NCBI RefSeq assembly: GCF_003063315.1
Contig: NZ_NERV01000005.1
Location: 62,001 to 126,000, forward strand
Length of the DNA stretch: 64,000 nt
Reading direction: 5' to 3'
From: Limnohabitans sp. T6-5
GTDB taxonomy: Bacteria; Pseudomonadota; Gammaproteobacteria; Burkholderiales; Burkholderiaceae_C
The position numbers were made by a program, and so were the translations under genes. Each line of letters opens with the position of its first letter. The first letter of the stretch is position 1. Below the pieces are notes generated by a model that ran no database searches, was not told the DNA's origin, and saw only the letters and a program-made list of their open reading frames with translations. Below, piece after piece: positions 18,254 through 27,161 of this stretch.

Positions 18254-18994
18254 ATGGATAAGTTGAATCCTGCAATGGAACAATCACACGCACCCATTGA
18301 CCCCAACGACCTGCTGATCTTTGCCAGTGTGGCCGAGTTGGGCCGCTTCAGCCGGGCGGCCGAACGCATGGCCTTGCCCAAATCCACGGTATCGCGCCGA
18401 CTCGCTGGGCTGGAGCAGCGCTTGGGTGAGCGCTTGCTGCTGCGCACCACCCGGCGCCAGTCACTGACCAAGTTTGCCCTGCAACTGCTGGAGCACGCCC
18501 GCCAGTTCGTCGCCGAGGCCGAGGCCGTCTCGGCACTCAGTGAGCATCGCCAGGCCACGCCCAGCGGGCGCTTGCGGGTGTCCATGCCCAGCGACTTTGC
18601 CAACCTGCTGCTGGCCGACACGCTGGCCGCATTTGTGGCGCTGTACCCGGCCATTGATCTGGAATTGGACTTGTCACCCCGCCGGTTGGACCTGTTGGGC
18701 GAAGGCTTTGATATGGTGCTGCGCATGGGCACTTTGCCCGACGATGCCTCGCTGGCAGCGCGGGGTCTGGCTGATTTCTCGTTTGGCCTGTACGCCGCCC
18801 CCAGCTACTTGGCCGAGCATGGCGCGCCAGATCACCCCCAGAATCTGGCCCGGCATGCGGCCATCCGCATGCTGCGGGCCCATGGCGATGTGGGCACCTG
18901 GACGCTGTCAAAACAAGAAGAGCACTGGCGTGATGAGGCCAAAGCTGCCGCCCAGAGCGCTGCCCGTGCAGACATGGCGCAGGCCACAGCCTGA
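18254..18994 (+). CDS. LysR-type regulator, shortened at the C-terminus
   Basis: The N-terminal helix-turn-helix is complete (LLIFASVAELGRFSRAAERM then PKSTVSRRLAGLEQRLG). The effector domain starts normally (GRLRVSMPSDFANLLLADTL) and continues to about residue 220. The protein then ends at 246 residues in an Ala-rich tail (EAKAAAQSAARADMAQATA), about 50 residues short of a normal LysR protein. A frameshift or deletion near 18.9-19.0 kb is likely. It may still bind DNA but the effector domain lacks its last part. It is divergent from the pirin gene, its probable target. Confidence 0.8.
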   Translation: MDKLNPAMEQSHAPIDPNDLLIFASVAELGRFSRAAERMALPKSTVSRRLAGLEQRLGERLLLRTTRRQSLTKFALQLLEHARQFVAEAEAVSALSEHRQATPSGRLRVSMPSDFANLLLADTLAAFVALYPAIDLELDLSPRRLDLLGEGFDMVLRMGTLPDDASLAARGLADFSFGLYAAPSYLAEHGAPDHPQNLARHAAIRMLRAHGDVGTWTLSKQEEHWRDEAKAAAQSAARADMAQATA

Positions 18995-19143
18995 ACTTTG
19001 CACAGGCATGCCCCGCCCGACAAATTGGCCTCTCGCTGGTGGCACACTTGCAGCATGCCTGCGCACTGTGCGCACCCTTGTTTGACCTGCAGGCCGAATG
19101 CGCTGCCTTGTACCCATGGGTGCAAGACCTCTGGACACCTTGA
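18991..19143 (+). other. Open frame ending in TGATG overlap with the SelD fusion gene
   Basis: In a frame different from the LysR gene, 50 codons from 18991 read LNFAQACPARQIGLSLVAHL onward and end ECAALYPWVQDLWTP, with the TGA overlapping the next ATG. The overlap suggests that a real gene once ended here and was coupled to the next one. I do not recognise the sequence, and it does not look like the missing LysR end. It has no start codon of its own. Confidence 0.3.
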
Positions 19144-21497
19144 TGCAATCCTCCAATCAACCCGTGCTGCGCGACCTGGTGCTGGTCGGCGGCGGCCACA
19201 GCCATGTGGGCGTGCTGCGCATGTTCGCCATGAAACCCGAACCCGGTGTGCGCATCACCGTCATCTGCACCGACATCGACACGCCTTACTCGGGCATGCT
19301 GCCCGGCTACATCTCGGGCCATTACAGCTTTGATGAAGTGCACATCGACCTGGGCCGCTTGTGCGCCTTTGCGGGTGCCCGGCTGTACCACGATGCGGTG
19401 GTTGGCATCGACCGCCAAACCCGACAGGTCATTTGCCGCAACCGCCCGCCAGTGGCCTACGACGTGCTGTCGATCAACATCGGCTCCACCCCACAAATGC
19501 AGCAAGTCGAAGGCGCGCAAAATCTGGCTGTGCCCGTCAAGCCGATCGCACAGTTCAACCAGCGCTGGCTGGCCCTGCTCGACAAAACGCGGCAATGGCC
19601 ATCGCACAGAGGCCGCATGACGATTGCGGTGGTGGGCGGCGGTGCCGGTGGGGTGGAATTGCTGCTGTCCATGCAATACCGCTTGCGCAATGAACTCAAG
19701 GCGCTGGGGCGCAACCCTGAAGACCTGAAGTTTGTGCTGCTCACGGCCGCTGACACGATTTTGCCGACGCACAACCCGGGGGTGCGCGCATGCTTTGCCA
19801 AGGTGCTGAGTGATCGCAACATCGAAGTGCACACCCAGGCCGAGGTGGTGCAAGTTTCGCCCGGCTGCCTGCACACCAAAAACGGCCGAACACACGACGC
19901 CGACGAAACCATGTGGGTCACCCAAGCCGGTGGCCCCGCGTGGCTGCAAAGTACCGGCCTGGCGGTCGATGCGCAAGGGTTCCTCCAGGTCAATGCACAA
20001 CTGCAAACATTGACCGACCCACGGGTATTTGCGGCAGGGGACATCGCCTCTTTTGTAGACCGTCCGCTGGAAAAAGCCGGCGTATTTGCCGTTCGCATGG
20101 GCAAACCTCTGGCTGAGAATTTGCGCCGCAGCTTGCGCGGGCAATCCTTGGTGACTTACAAACCACAGCGCCGTTGGTTGGCTTTGATTTCAACCGGCAA
20201 CCGCCACGCCGTGGCGTCGCGTGGCGCCTTGGGTTTTGCAGGCGATTGGGTCTGGCTCTGGAAAGACCGCATTGACCGCGAATTCATGCGCCGCTTCAGC
20301 GATTTGCCGGAGATGGCCAACAGCCACCCGGGCGCCCCCGTCAGAACCGCCCGCCGATCTCTGGGCCAATGGTGGAAAGACATCCAAACCCAAAACCAAG
20401 CCCCGACCACGCGCCTGTCCCTGAGCGCGGAAGAATCGCTGCAAGCCATCTCGGCCATCGCCATGCGCTGCGGTGGCTGCGGCGCCAAGGTGGGGGCCAA
20501 CATCTTGTCGCGTGCCTTGGGCCATCTGCAACCGGTTGATCGCCCCGATGTGCTGATCGGCTTGCACTCGCCAGACGATGCCGCCGTGGTGCGCGTGCCC
20601 CCGGGCATGGCCGTGGTTCAGACCGTGGACTTTTTCAGGGCGTTCATCGACGACCCTTATGTCTTTGGCAAAGTGGCCGCCAACCATGCACTGGGCGATA
20701 TTTTTGCCATGGGCGCCGAGGCCCAAACCGCCACGGCTGTCGTCACCGTTCCGCCGGGACTGGAGAAAAAAGTTGAAGACCTGCTGACCCAAATGATGGG
20801 CGGCGCCATCGAAGTGCTCAATGCCGCAGGCTGCGCCCTGGTGGGCGGTCACACCGGCGAAGGTGCGGAACTGGCCTTGGGATTTGCCATCAACGGCCTG
20901 ATCGACGAGAAGATGGCGGGCGTGATGCGCAAGGGGGGCATGCAAGCGGGCGACGTGCTGCTGCTGACCAAACCCATCGGCACCGGCACCCTGTTTGCTG
21001 CGCATGCCCGGCATGCGGCCAAGGGGCGCTGGATTGATGCAGCGCTGCAATCGATGCTGCTATCCAACCAGACGGGCGCGCAAATTTTGCAAGCCCACGG
21101 CGCCACCGCCTGCACCGACCTGACCGGTTTTGGATTGCTCGGCCACCTGATCGAGATGACACGCCCCTCGGGTGTGGACGCCGAGCTGCAACTGAGCACC
21201 TTGCCCCTGCTGGACGGCGCGGTCGATTGCGTCAAGGCGGGCATCGTCAGCTCTTTGCAACCGGCCAATGTGCGATTGCGCCGCGCGCTGCGCAACGCCG
21301 ACGAGTGGGTGAACGACCCGCGCTACCCCTTGCTGTTTGACCCGCAAACCGCAGGTGGTCTGCTGGCCAGCGTGCCTGCTGCGCGGGCTGCGGCCTGCGT
21401 GCAGGCCCTGCAAGCGGCAGGCTATGTGCACACCGCCATCATTGGCCGCATCACGGCACAAGGCGAGGCCCTGGAGCCGGTGGCGCTGAAACTCTGA
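19143..21497 (+). CDS. selD: FAD-dependent oxidoreductase fused to selenophosphate synthetase (SelD)
   Basis: 784 residues in two parts. Residues 1-370 form an NDH-2-like flavoprotein: FAD motif VLVGGGHSHVGVL, NAD motif IAVVGGGAGGVELLL and the FAD motif VFAAGDIASF. Residues 441-784 are SelD, which makes selenophosphate from selenide and ATP. The catalytic pair is Cys446 and Lys449 in RCGGCGAKVG; the position of the second E. coli cysteine is Ala. SPDDAA and GGHTGEG follow. This fusion is known in proteobacteria; the flavoprotein might supply reduced selenium. ATG 19143 is chosen because it follows an overlapping stop and precedes MQSSNQPVLRDLVLVGGG. A thioredoxin-like gene follows. Confidence 0.92.
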   Translation: MQSSNQPVLRDLVLVGGGHSHVGVLRMFAMKPEPGVRITVICTDIDTPYSGMLPGYISGHYSFDEVHIDLGRLCAFAGARLYHDAVVGIDRQTRQVICRNRPPVAYDVLSINIGSTPQMQQVEGAQNLAVPVKPIAQFNQRWLALLDKTRQWPSHRGRMTIAVVGGGAGGVELLLSMQYRLRNELKALGRNPEDLKFVLLTAADTILPTHNPGVRACFAKVLSDRNIEVHTQAEVVQVSPGCLHTKNGRTHDADETMWVTQAGGPAWLQSTGLAVDAQGFLQVNAQLQTLTDPRVFAAGDIASFVDRPLEKAGVFAVRMGKPLAENLRRSLRGQSLVTYKPQRRWLALISTGNRHAVASRGALGFAGDWVWLWKDRIDREFMRRFSDLPEMANSHPGAPVRTARRSLGQWWKDIQTQNQAPTTRLSLSAEESLQAISAIAMRCGGCGAKVGANILSRALGHLQPVDRPDVLIGLHSPDDAAVVRVPPGMAVVQTVDFFRAFIDDPYVFGKVAANHALGDIFAMGAEAQTATAVVTVPPGLEKKVEDLLTQMMGGAIEVLNAAGCALVGGHTGEGAELALGFAINGLIDEKMAGVMRKGGMQAGDVLLLTKPIGTGTLFAAHARHAAKGRWIDAALQSMLLSNQTGAQILQAHGATACTDLTGFGLLGHLIEMTRPSGVDAELQLSTLPLLDGAVDCVKAGIVSSLQPANVRLRRALRNADEWVNDPRYPLLFDPQTAGGLLASVPAARAAACVQALQAAGYVHTAIIGRITAQGEALEPVALKL

Positions 21498-21511
21498 GTG
21501 GATGGCCCCGG

Positions 21512-21871
21512 ATGACCGACCATTTGACCCATGGCCCTTTGCACATCGCGTGTCTGTGTGCCGAGTGGTGCGTGATTTGCCGGAGCTACGCGCCCTTGTT
21601 CCAGCAAATGGCCGCAGAGACCCCCGATCATGCCTGGCACTGGATCGACATCGAAGACCACGAAGACGCGCTGCCTGGCATTGACATCGAAACCTTCCCA
21701 ACCATCGTGATCCTCGACCACCAAGGCCTGTTCTGTTTTGCGGGCACGGTGGAACCCCGTCCGGACATGCTCAAACGCCTCGTCCAATCTGCACAGACGG
21801 GGCACTTGCAGCTGTCACCCGCCGATGCGGCGCCCTGGATGCCGGTCAAAACGCTGCTGGGCTTGCGCTGA
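21512..21871 (+). CDS. Thioredoxin-like protein with CVIC active site
   Basis: 119 residues with a thioredoxin-type motif CAEWCVIC (Cys20, Cys23) near the N-terminus, the strand-helix context WIDIEDHED, and the cis-Pro segment IETFPTIVIL. There is no signal peptide, so it should act in the cytoplasm. It starts 14 bases after the SelD fusion gene and is probably co-transcribed. A role in supplying thiol reduction to selenium metabolism is inference from position only. The Val-Ile spacing residues differ from the classical Gly-Pro. Confidence 0.85.
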   Translation: MTDHLTHGPLHIACLCAEWCVICRSYAPLFQQMAAETPDHAWHWIDIEDHEDALPGIDIETFPTIVILDHQGLFCFAGTVEPRPDMLKRLVQSAQTGHLQLSPADAAPWMPVKTLLGLR

Positions 21872-21921
21872 AGCTGCTCATCTTGCGCAACGCCACGCAC
21901 GCCATATGACCATGAAGTGTT

Positions 21922-22028
21922 GCAAGTCGGTGGTCGAAGACCCCGACACGAGGTGATCAGCCCCTCGCACATGAACAAGCTTTATCGGTCAAACGCGCAC
22001 CCTTCGGACTCTTCGAGTGCCGACCTAC
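21922..22028. repeat. Isolated REP-like pair between convergent genes
   Basis: A forward half (GCAAGTCGGTGGTCGAAG then ACCCCGAC, 21922-21947) and a reverse half (TCGGACTCTTCGAGTGCC then GACCTAC, ending 22028) separated by a linker. Both halves match the 125-bp array unit. It lies between the 3' ends of the thioredoxin-like gene and the DedA fusion gene, so it may mark transcript ends. Confidence 0.75.
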
Positions 22029-22113
22029 GGGGTCAGCGGCACATCGCCTTTGTCGGTGGATGACTTGATTTTTCGGTCACTTCAAATGTCAAGAAAAAAT
22101 CCATTTTGACTAC

Positions 22114-24384
22114 TCACCCGCGTCGCCCATCATGGAAGCGTTTCACCCAAACCAGCAACTGCTTTGGTGCATGCACCCGCTTCCATTCACCAGCAGCGTA
22201 TTTGTTGGCCTCGGACCATGTGGGGTAAGTGTGGAGGGTGCCCAGAATTTTGTTGAGGCCCAGGCCGTGCTTCATGGCCAGCACGTATTCGGCCAGCAGG
22301 TCTGCCGCATGCTTGCCCACGATGGTCACGCCCAGAATGCGGTCTTTGCCGGGCACCGTGAGCACCTTGACCCAGCCCCGCGCTTCGCTGTATGGCCCCT
22401 CGTCACAGATGGCCCGGTCCAGATCGTCGATGTCGTAACGCGTCACTTCATACGCGATGCCTTGCGCTTGGGCCTCTTGCTCGTTCAGGCCGACACGCGC
22501 CACCTCGGGGTCCACAAAGGTGGCGCTCGGGATCACGCGGTGGTCGACCTTGAAGGATTTGAAGTCGCCAAACAGCGCGTTGACGGCCGCATACCAGGCT
22601 TGGTGCGCGGCGGTGTGGGTGAACTGCCAGGGCCCGGCCACATCGCCTGCGGCGTAGATGTTGGGGTAGAGGGTTTGCAAATAGTCATTGGTGTCCACGG
22701 TGCCGTGGGTGGGCACACCGATGTCTTCGAGGCCGTAGCCTTGCAGTCGGGCCTGGCGGCCCACGGCGCAGATCAGGGCATCGAAGGGGATGCTGCGCTG
22801 CTGGCCCTGATGGTCGAGCACCAGGGTTTTCTCGACGCCATCCTCCATCGCGGGCAGGTCGGGGCGTTCTGTGGACTGCCGCATTGCTGCGCTCATTGCA
22901 GTTTCGGTTGGGGTGATTTCACACCGCAGGGCCTTGTGCCCGGTGAGCACTTGCACGCCGTCTGCCGTCAGGGCCTCGCGCACGCATTGCGACACCTCCT
23001 CGTCTTCGCGCGGCATGAGGCGTTCGCCCATTTCGACCTGCGTGACTTGCGCGCCCAAACGCGCCAGGCTTTGCGACAACTCGCAACCCATCGGACCACC
23101 GCCCAGCACCACGATGCGCCGGGGTATCTCGTCCAGCTGCGCGAAGGCGTCCCACAGCGTGTCGCTGGTCAAACAGCCCGCATCGGCCAGGCCCGGCAAG
23201 TCCGGCACCACGGGGCGCGCACCGGCAGCGATCACGATGCTGCGGGCGGTCAAGCGCACGAGCTTGGGCGTGCCATCCGGCCCGGTGGTGCCATCGCTCA
23301 TCGTCACCTCCACCGTCCACGGGTTGATCAACTTGCCGTAGCCTTGCAAGACCTCCACACCCAGGCCGGTGTAGCGCTCAATGCTGTCGTGCGGCTCGAT
23401 CGCCTGGATGACATCGCGCACCCGCTGCATGACGGCCTTGAAGCTGAATTTGGGCTCGACATCGTTCAGACCGTATCGGGCAGCGTGGCGCATCTGGTGG
23501 GCCACCTTGGCGCTTTTGATCAGCGCCTTGCTGGGCACACAGCCGTAGTTCAGGCAATCGCCGCCCATTTTGTGCGCCTCAATCAGCGTGACCTTGGCTT
23601 TGACGGCGGCGGCGATGTAGGCCGTTACCAGCCCCGCCGCACCGCCGCCGATGACGATCAGGTTGCGGTTAAAGGTCTTGGGGCGCACGCTGGCCCAGCG
23701 GGCGTAGACCTGGCGCTTTTGAACGGCGAGCCACACACGCCGCGCCAGCAGCGGAAAGATGCCCAACAAGGCCAAGCTGCCCCAAAGCGCCGGGCTCACA
23801 ATGCCCTGCACCGAATCGAGCTGGCCCAACTGCGTGCCCGCATTCACATAGACGGCCGTGCCGGCCAGCATGCCGATCTGGCTCACCCAGTAATACGTCC
23901 AGGTCTTCATGCGGGTCAGGCCCATCAGCAGGTTGATCAGAAAAAACGGCAGCACCGGCACGATGCGCAAGCTGAACAGGTACAAGGCCCCGCTTTTTTC
24001 CACCCCCGCGTACAGTTCGGTCAGGCGCTGGCCAAAGCGCGCCTGGACCCAGTCGCGCCACACATAGCGCGATGCCAAAAACGCCAAGGTGGCGCCCAGC
24101 GTGGACGCGAACGACACGATCAACAAACCCGGCCAAAAACCAAACACTGCTCCCCCGGCCAAGGTGCCGAGGGTTGCCACCGGAAACGACAAGGCCGTGG
24201 CCACGACGTACACCAAGAAGAACAGCGCCAGCACCATGAATGGCTGCTGCGCGTGCAGTTGCGCCATGCTGGTCTGACTGGCCTTGAGCTGTTCAAAACT
24301 CAGGTAGCGCCCCCCATCGAGCGCCAAAAATGCACCCAGGGCCAAGGCCAGCAACAGCACCAACAGGATTTGACGAGCGCGCAT
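22114..24384 (-). CDS. TVP38/TMEM64 (DedA-like) membrane domain fused to a disulfide-reductase flavoprotein
   Basis: 756 residues. About 230 N-terminal residues form a SNARE-associated/VTT membrane domain: helices such as ILLVLLLALALGAFLAL, the motif FPVATLGTLAGGAVFGF and a Gly-rich re-entrant segment. The rest is a class I pyridine-nucleotide disulfide oxidoreductase: IVIGGGAAGLVTAYIA, the redox pair Cys277 and Cys282 in GGDCLNYGCVPSKAL, and C-terminal HTYPTWSEA where these enzymes carry a catalytic His. The likely role is thiol or quinone redox chemistry at the cytoplasmic membrane; substrate unknown. ATG 24384 is preferred since it directly precedes the first helix, with AGGAG about twelve bases upstream. 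Confidence 0.88.
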   Translation of the reverse strand: MRARQILLVLLLALALGAFLALDGGRYLSFEQLKASQTSMAQLHAQQPFMVLALFFLVYVVATALSFPVATLGTLAGGAVFGFWPGLLIVSFASTLGATLAFLASRYVWRDWVQARFGQRLTELYAGVEKSGALYLFSLRIVPVLPFFLINLLMGLTRMKTWTYYWVSQIGMLAGTAVYVNAGTQLGQLDSVQGIVSPALWGSLALLGIFPLLARRVWLAVQKRQVYARWASVRPKTFNRNLIVIGGGAAGLVTAYIAAAVKAKVTLIEAHKMGGDCLNYGCVPSKALIKSAKVAHQMRHAARYGLNDVEPKFSFKAVMQRVRDVIQAIEPHDSIERYTGLGVEVLQGYGKLINPWTVEVTMSDGTTGPDGTPKLVRLTARSIVIAAGARPVVPDLPGLADAGCLTSDTLWDAFAQLDEIPRRIVVLGGGPMGCELSQSLARLGAQVTQVEMGERLMPREDEEVSQCVREALTADGVQVLTGHKALRCEITPTETAMSAAMRQSTERPDLPAMEDGVEKTLVLDHQGQQRSIPFDALICAVGRQARLQGYGLEDIGVPTHGTVDTNDYLQTLYPNIYAAGDVAGPWQFTHTAAHQAWYAAVNALFGDFKSFKVDHRVIPSATFVDPEVARVGLNEQEAQAQGIAYEVTRYDIDDLDRAICDEGPYSEARGWVKVLTVPGKDRILGVTIVGKHAADLLAEYVLAMKHGLGLNKILGTLHTYPTWSEANKYAAGEWKRVHAPKQLLVWVKRFHDGRRG

Positions 24385-24542
24385 GAAGTGGAAAAACTCC
24401 TGAATGGCCGATGAAGTGGCCCATGATGTGGGAAGGGAGTGACCCCAGGCAGTGAACGATAAACGCTTATGGCGCTGTCGGTGGGTGCGGGGCAAGAACT
24501 TACTGCCTGCGGGCGGGTGTTGGGCGCTGCTTGGCCTGCCTT

Positions 24543-24603
24543 TGCGCCGTATTTTCACGCATACGCCTCAATTTTTGAGCCGCATAGTTCAAAATACGGC
24601 GCA
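24543..24603. promoter_or_regulatory. Nested inverted repeats upstream of the Fic gene
   Basis: A perfect 13-base pair of arms, TGCGCCGTATTTT (24543-24555) and AAAATACGGCGCA (24591-24603), encloses a smaller dyad CTCAA-TTT-TTGAG at 24567-24579. The right arm overlaps the first base of the Fic start codon. In DNA this looks like an operator; in RNA the outer stem would bury the start. Autoregulation by the winged-helix C-terminus of the Fic protein is a testable guess. Confidence 0.65.
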
Positions 24604-25832
24604 TGGACACCCGCAAACCCCCCACACACCCGCGCTACATCTGGCAACACCGTGCTTGGCCGCAGCTCACCTTCGATGCAACAGCGCTCGCCCGCGCACT
24701 GGATCAAGCCCGGTTGGAGCAGGGCCGCTTGTTGGGCCTGTTGGGGGCCATTGGGCTGGAACAGGCGAATGCGGTGCAGCGCGAGTTGTGGGTGCAAGAG
24801 GCACTGGCCACCGCCGCCATTGAGGGGGAACAACTCAACCTGGCGTCCTTGCGGTCGTCGGTGGCGCACCGGCTTGCCTTGGCCGATGCGCCCGGCGCGG
24901 ACCGTTCGGTGGAAGGATTGGTGGAGGTCATGCAAGACGCACTGGCCAGGCACAGCGCGGCACTCGATGTGGACAGGCTGTGTCGCTGGCAATCGGCTTT
25001 GTTTCCGGGGGGGACTTCGGGCATCAGACGCATTGCCGTGGGGCGACTGCGCGATCAAGCCGATGCCATGCAAATCGTCAGCGGTGCACTGGGGCGAGAG
25101 GTGGTGCATTACGAGGCGCCACCCTCGGCGCAGGTGGCTGCTGAGTTGAACACTTTTTTGACATGGTTTGCCGACACGGCTCCCACAAACGCCGCCATCA
25201 ACGGCATTGCACGGGCGGCGCTGGTGCATCTTTGGTTTGAGTCCATCCACCCCTTTGAAGATGGCAACGGCCGCTTGGGCCGCGCCCTGGCAGACATGGC
25301 ATTGGCGCAGGACATGCACGCACAAGACCCGCAAGCCAGCCCCGCACTGGTGCGGGTGTACGGCTTGGCACACCAAATGCTCAAAACCCGCGCCGCCTAT
25401 TACGATGCCCTCAACCACGCGCAGCGCTTGCGCGGCATTGCGCCCGAGGCCAGCACCCTGGATGCTACGCCGTGGGTGCAATGGTTTGTGCAGGCCTTTA
25501 CCCACGCGTGCAGAGCCAGCCAAGCCGTGGTGCGGGACGCGACGGTCAAGGCTCAGTTCCGGCAGCAGGCAGCCCAGTGCCACATCAACCCTCGCCAAAG
25601 CAAGATACTTGAGCGCCTGCTGGCAGCCGGGCATGTGGGCTCAGGCGGCGGATTTTTGGGGGGCATGAGCAATGAGAAATACGCCAAGATCACCGGCGCC
25701 TCCAAAGCCACCGCCACACGCGACCTGGCCGACCTGCTGGCCCTTGGTCTTTTGCGGGTTGAGGGCCGGGGCAAGGCCACACGCTACGCAGTCAACGTGC
25801 CGGGCTGGGAGCAGCCGACCCTCAAACTCTAG
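24603..25832 (+). CDS. Fic family protein with own inhibitory motif and winged-helix C-terminus
   Basis: 409 residues. The catalytic motif is HPFEDGNGRLGR, with the catalytic His216, as in AMPylating Fic enzymes that transfer AMP from ATP to target proteins. An N-terminal segment TAAIEGE (Thr70 to Glu74) fits the inhibitory (S/T)xxxE(G/N) motif, so this is a self-inhibited class II Fic protein; the region before it resembles DUF4172. The C-terminal 90 or so residues look like a winged helix (YAKITGASKATATRDLADLL), suggesting DNA binding. The gene converges on the phosphatidyltransferase gene with an 11-base overlap. Target unknown. Confidence 0.9.
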   Translation: MDTRKPPTHPRYIWQHRAWPQLTFDATALARALDQARLEQGRLLGLLGAIGLEQANAVQRELWVQEALATAAIEGEQLNLASLRSSVAHRLALADAPGADRSVEGLVEVMQDALARHSAALDVDRLCRWQSALFPGGTSGIRRIAVGRLRDQADAMQIVSGALGREVVHYEAPPSAQVAAELNTFLTWFADTAPTNAAINGIARAALVHLWFESIHPFEDGNGRLGRALADMALAQDMHAQDPQASPALVRVYGLAHQMLKTRAAYYDALNHAQRLRGIAPEASTLDATPWVQWFVQAFTHACRASQAVVRDATVKAQFRQQAAQCHINPRQSKILERLLAAGHVGSGGGFLGGMSNEKYAKITGASKATATRDLADLLALGLLRVEGRGKATRYAVNVPGWEQPTLKL

Positions 25833-26436
25833 ACTTCAACCGCCCATACCCCCACCCAATCCGCATCGCAGTTGTCAACGCACACAGCGCAGCAAAGCCA
25901 TAAGCCAACAGCGCAAAGTGCTCAGGCCACACGCACATGGCGGCAAAGACAGCGATGGTCTCGGTGGCTTCGGTCAGGCCCCCTAAAAAGTAAAAACTTT
26001 TGCCGGGCATGGCGGTGTCTGGCAGGCCGCGCTTTTCGGCCAGCACGGCGAAGGCCAAAAAGCTGCTGCCGGTGCCGATGAAGCTGGCCAGCAGCACGGC
26101 GGCAGGCAGCGCGTTGGCACGGGGATCGGCCACGGCAAAGGCCAGGGGAATGGCGGCGTAGAACACGAAGTCGAGCGTGATGTCCAGAAATCCGCCTGCG
26201 TCGCTGGGCTGGGTCAATCGGGCCACGGTGCCGTCCAGTCCGTCGAGCAGGCGCGAGGCCAGCAGCAGGGCCAAACCCCACCACCACGCTTGCAGCGCAA
26301 TGGCCACGGCTGCGGCCATGCCCACGGCAAAACCCAGCCAAGTCAGTGCATCGGGGCGCACGCCAATGCGCACCAGCCAGCGCCCCATCACCATCAAGGA
26401 TGGGCGCATCAGCGCTTGGGCGTGGCGATCAAGCAT
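25822..26436 (-). CDS. CDP-alcohol phosphatidyltransferase family protein
   Basis: 204 residues with about six membrane helices. The family signature is complete: Asp65-x2-Asp68-Gly69-x2-Ala72-Arg73-x8-Gly82-x3-Asp85-x3-Asp89, seen as DGLDGTVAR and GGFLDITLD. Such enzymes use a CDP-activated lipid or alcohol to make phospholipids or related products in the inner membrane. The acceptor cannot be told from sequence. It lies 24 bases downstream of the racemase gene on the same strand, so the two are probably co-transcribed. Confidence 0.9.
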   Translation of the reverse strand: MLDRHAQALMRPSLMVMGRWLVRIGVRPDALTWLGFAVGMAAAVAIALQAWWWGLALLLASRLLDGLDGTVARLTQPSDAGGFLDITLDFVFYAAIPLAFAVADPRANALPAAVLLASFIGTGSSFLAFAVLAEKRGLPDTAMPGKSFYFLGGLTEATETIAVFAAMCVWPEHFALLAYGFAALCALTTAMRIGWGYGRLKSRV

Positions 26437-26459
26437 GGGTGGCCTTTGTAAACAAAGTC

Positions 26460-27161
26460 TCAGATGTGAGTGGCCAGCGCCTGCATCGCTGCCGCACGCG
26501 CATGGAGGGCGGTGGTGTCAAACAGTGGCACCGAACTGTCTTGTTCACCCACGAGCAAAGAAATTTCGGTGCAACCCAGGATGATGGCTTGCGCGCCCTG
26601 CACCACCAGCGCGGCCATCACTTGCCGGTAAGCCTCGCGTGACTCGGGGCGCACAACGCCCAGGCACAGCTCTTCGTAAATGATGCGGTGCACCGTGTCG
26701 CGTTGCGGGGCATCGGGCGTGATCACTTGCAGGCCATGCTGCTGCACCAGGCGGTCACGGTAAAAGTCCTGCTCCATGGTGAAGCGCGTGCCCAGCAAGC
26801 CCACGCGCTGCACCCCGGCCTGCTGCAATGCGGCAGCTGTCGGGTCGGCAATGTGCAGCAGCGGAATGCGCACGGCCGCTTCGATGTGCTGGGCCACCTT
26901 GTGCATGGTGTTGGTGCACAGCACCACCATGTCGGCCCCCGCTGCGGCCAATGCGCGTGCGGCTTGGGCCATCGCGGCGCCTGCGGCTTCCCAGTCACCC
27001 GCACGTTGCAGGGCCTCAATCTCGTGAAAATCCACACTCACCAACACCAACTTGGCCGAGTGCAATCCGCCCCGTTGCGCCTTCACGGTTTCGTTGATCT
27101 GCCGGTAATACGGCACGGTGGATTCCCAGCTCATGCCGCCGATCAGTCCAATGGTTTTCAT
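26460..27161 (-). CDS. Aspartate/glutamate racemase family protein
   Basis: 233 residues with both catalytic cysteines of the two-base racemases: Cys82 in VLCTNTMHK and Cys197 in LGCTEISLL. The N-terminus IGLIGGMSWEST fits the YgeA/aspartate racemase branch that interconverts L- and D-amino acids. Substrate not determined. Its start codon lies directly against the 235-bp inverted-repeat element, inside what looks like a 5-bp target duplication. The bases upstream of the ATG are therefore mobile-element sequence (ending TCTAGG), leaving no normal ribosome binding site, so expression may be altered. Confidence 0.9.
   Translation of the reverse strand: MKTIGLIGGMSWESTVPYYRQINETVKAQRGGLHSAKLVLVSVDFHEIEALQRAGDWEAAGAAMAQAARALAAAGADMVVLCTNTMHKVAQHIEAAVRIPLLHIADPTAAALQQAGVQRVGLLGTRFTMEQDFYRDRLVQQHGLQVITPDAPQRDTVHRIIYEELCLGVVRPESREAYRQVMAALVVQGAQAIILGCTEISLLVGEQDSSVPLFDTTALHARAAAMQALATHI

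Noticed and set aside
22132..24414. Long open frame of 760 codons opposite the DedA-flavoprotein fusion
   Set aside because: His/Gln/Arg/Gly-rich shadow frame caused by high GC at third positions; the opposite strand has clear domains.
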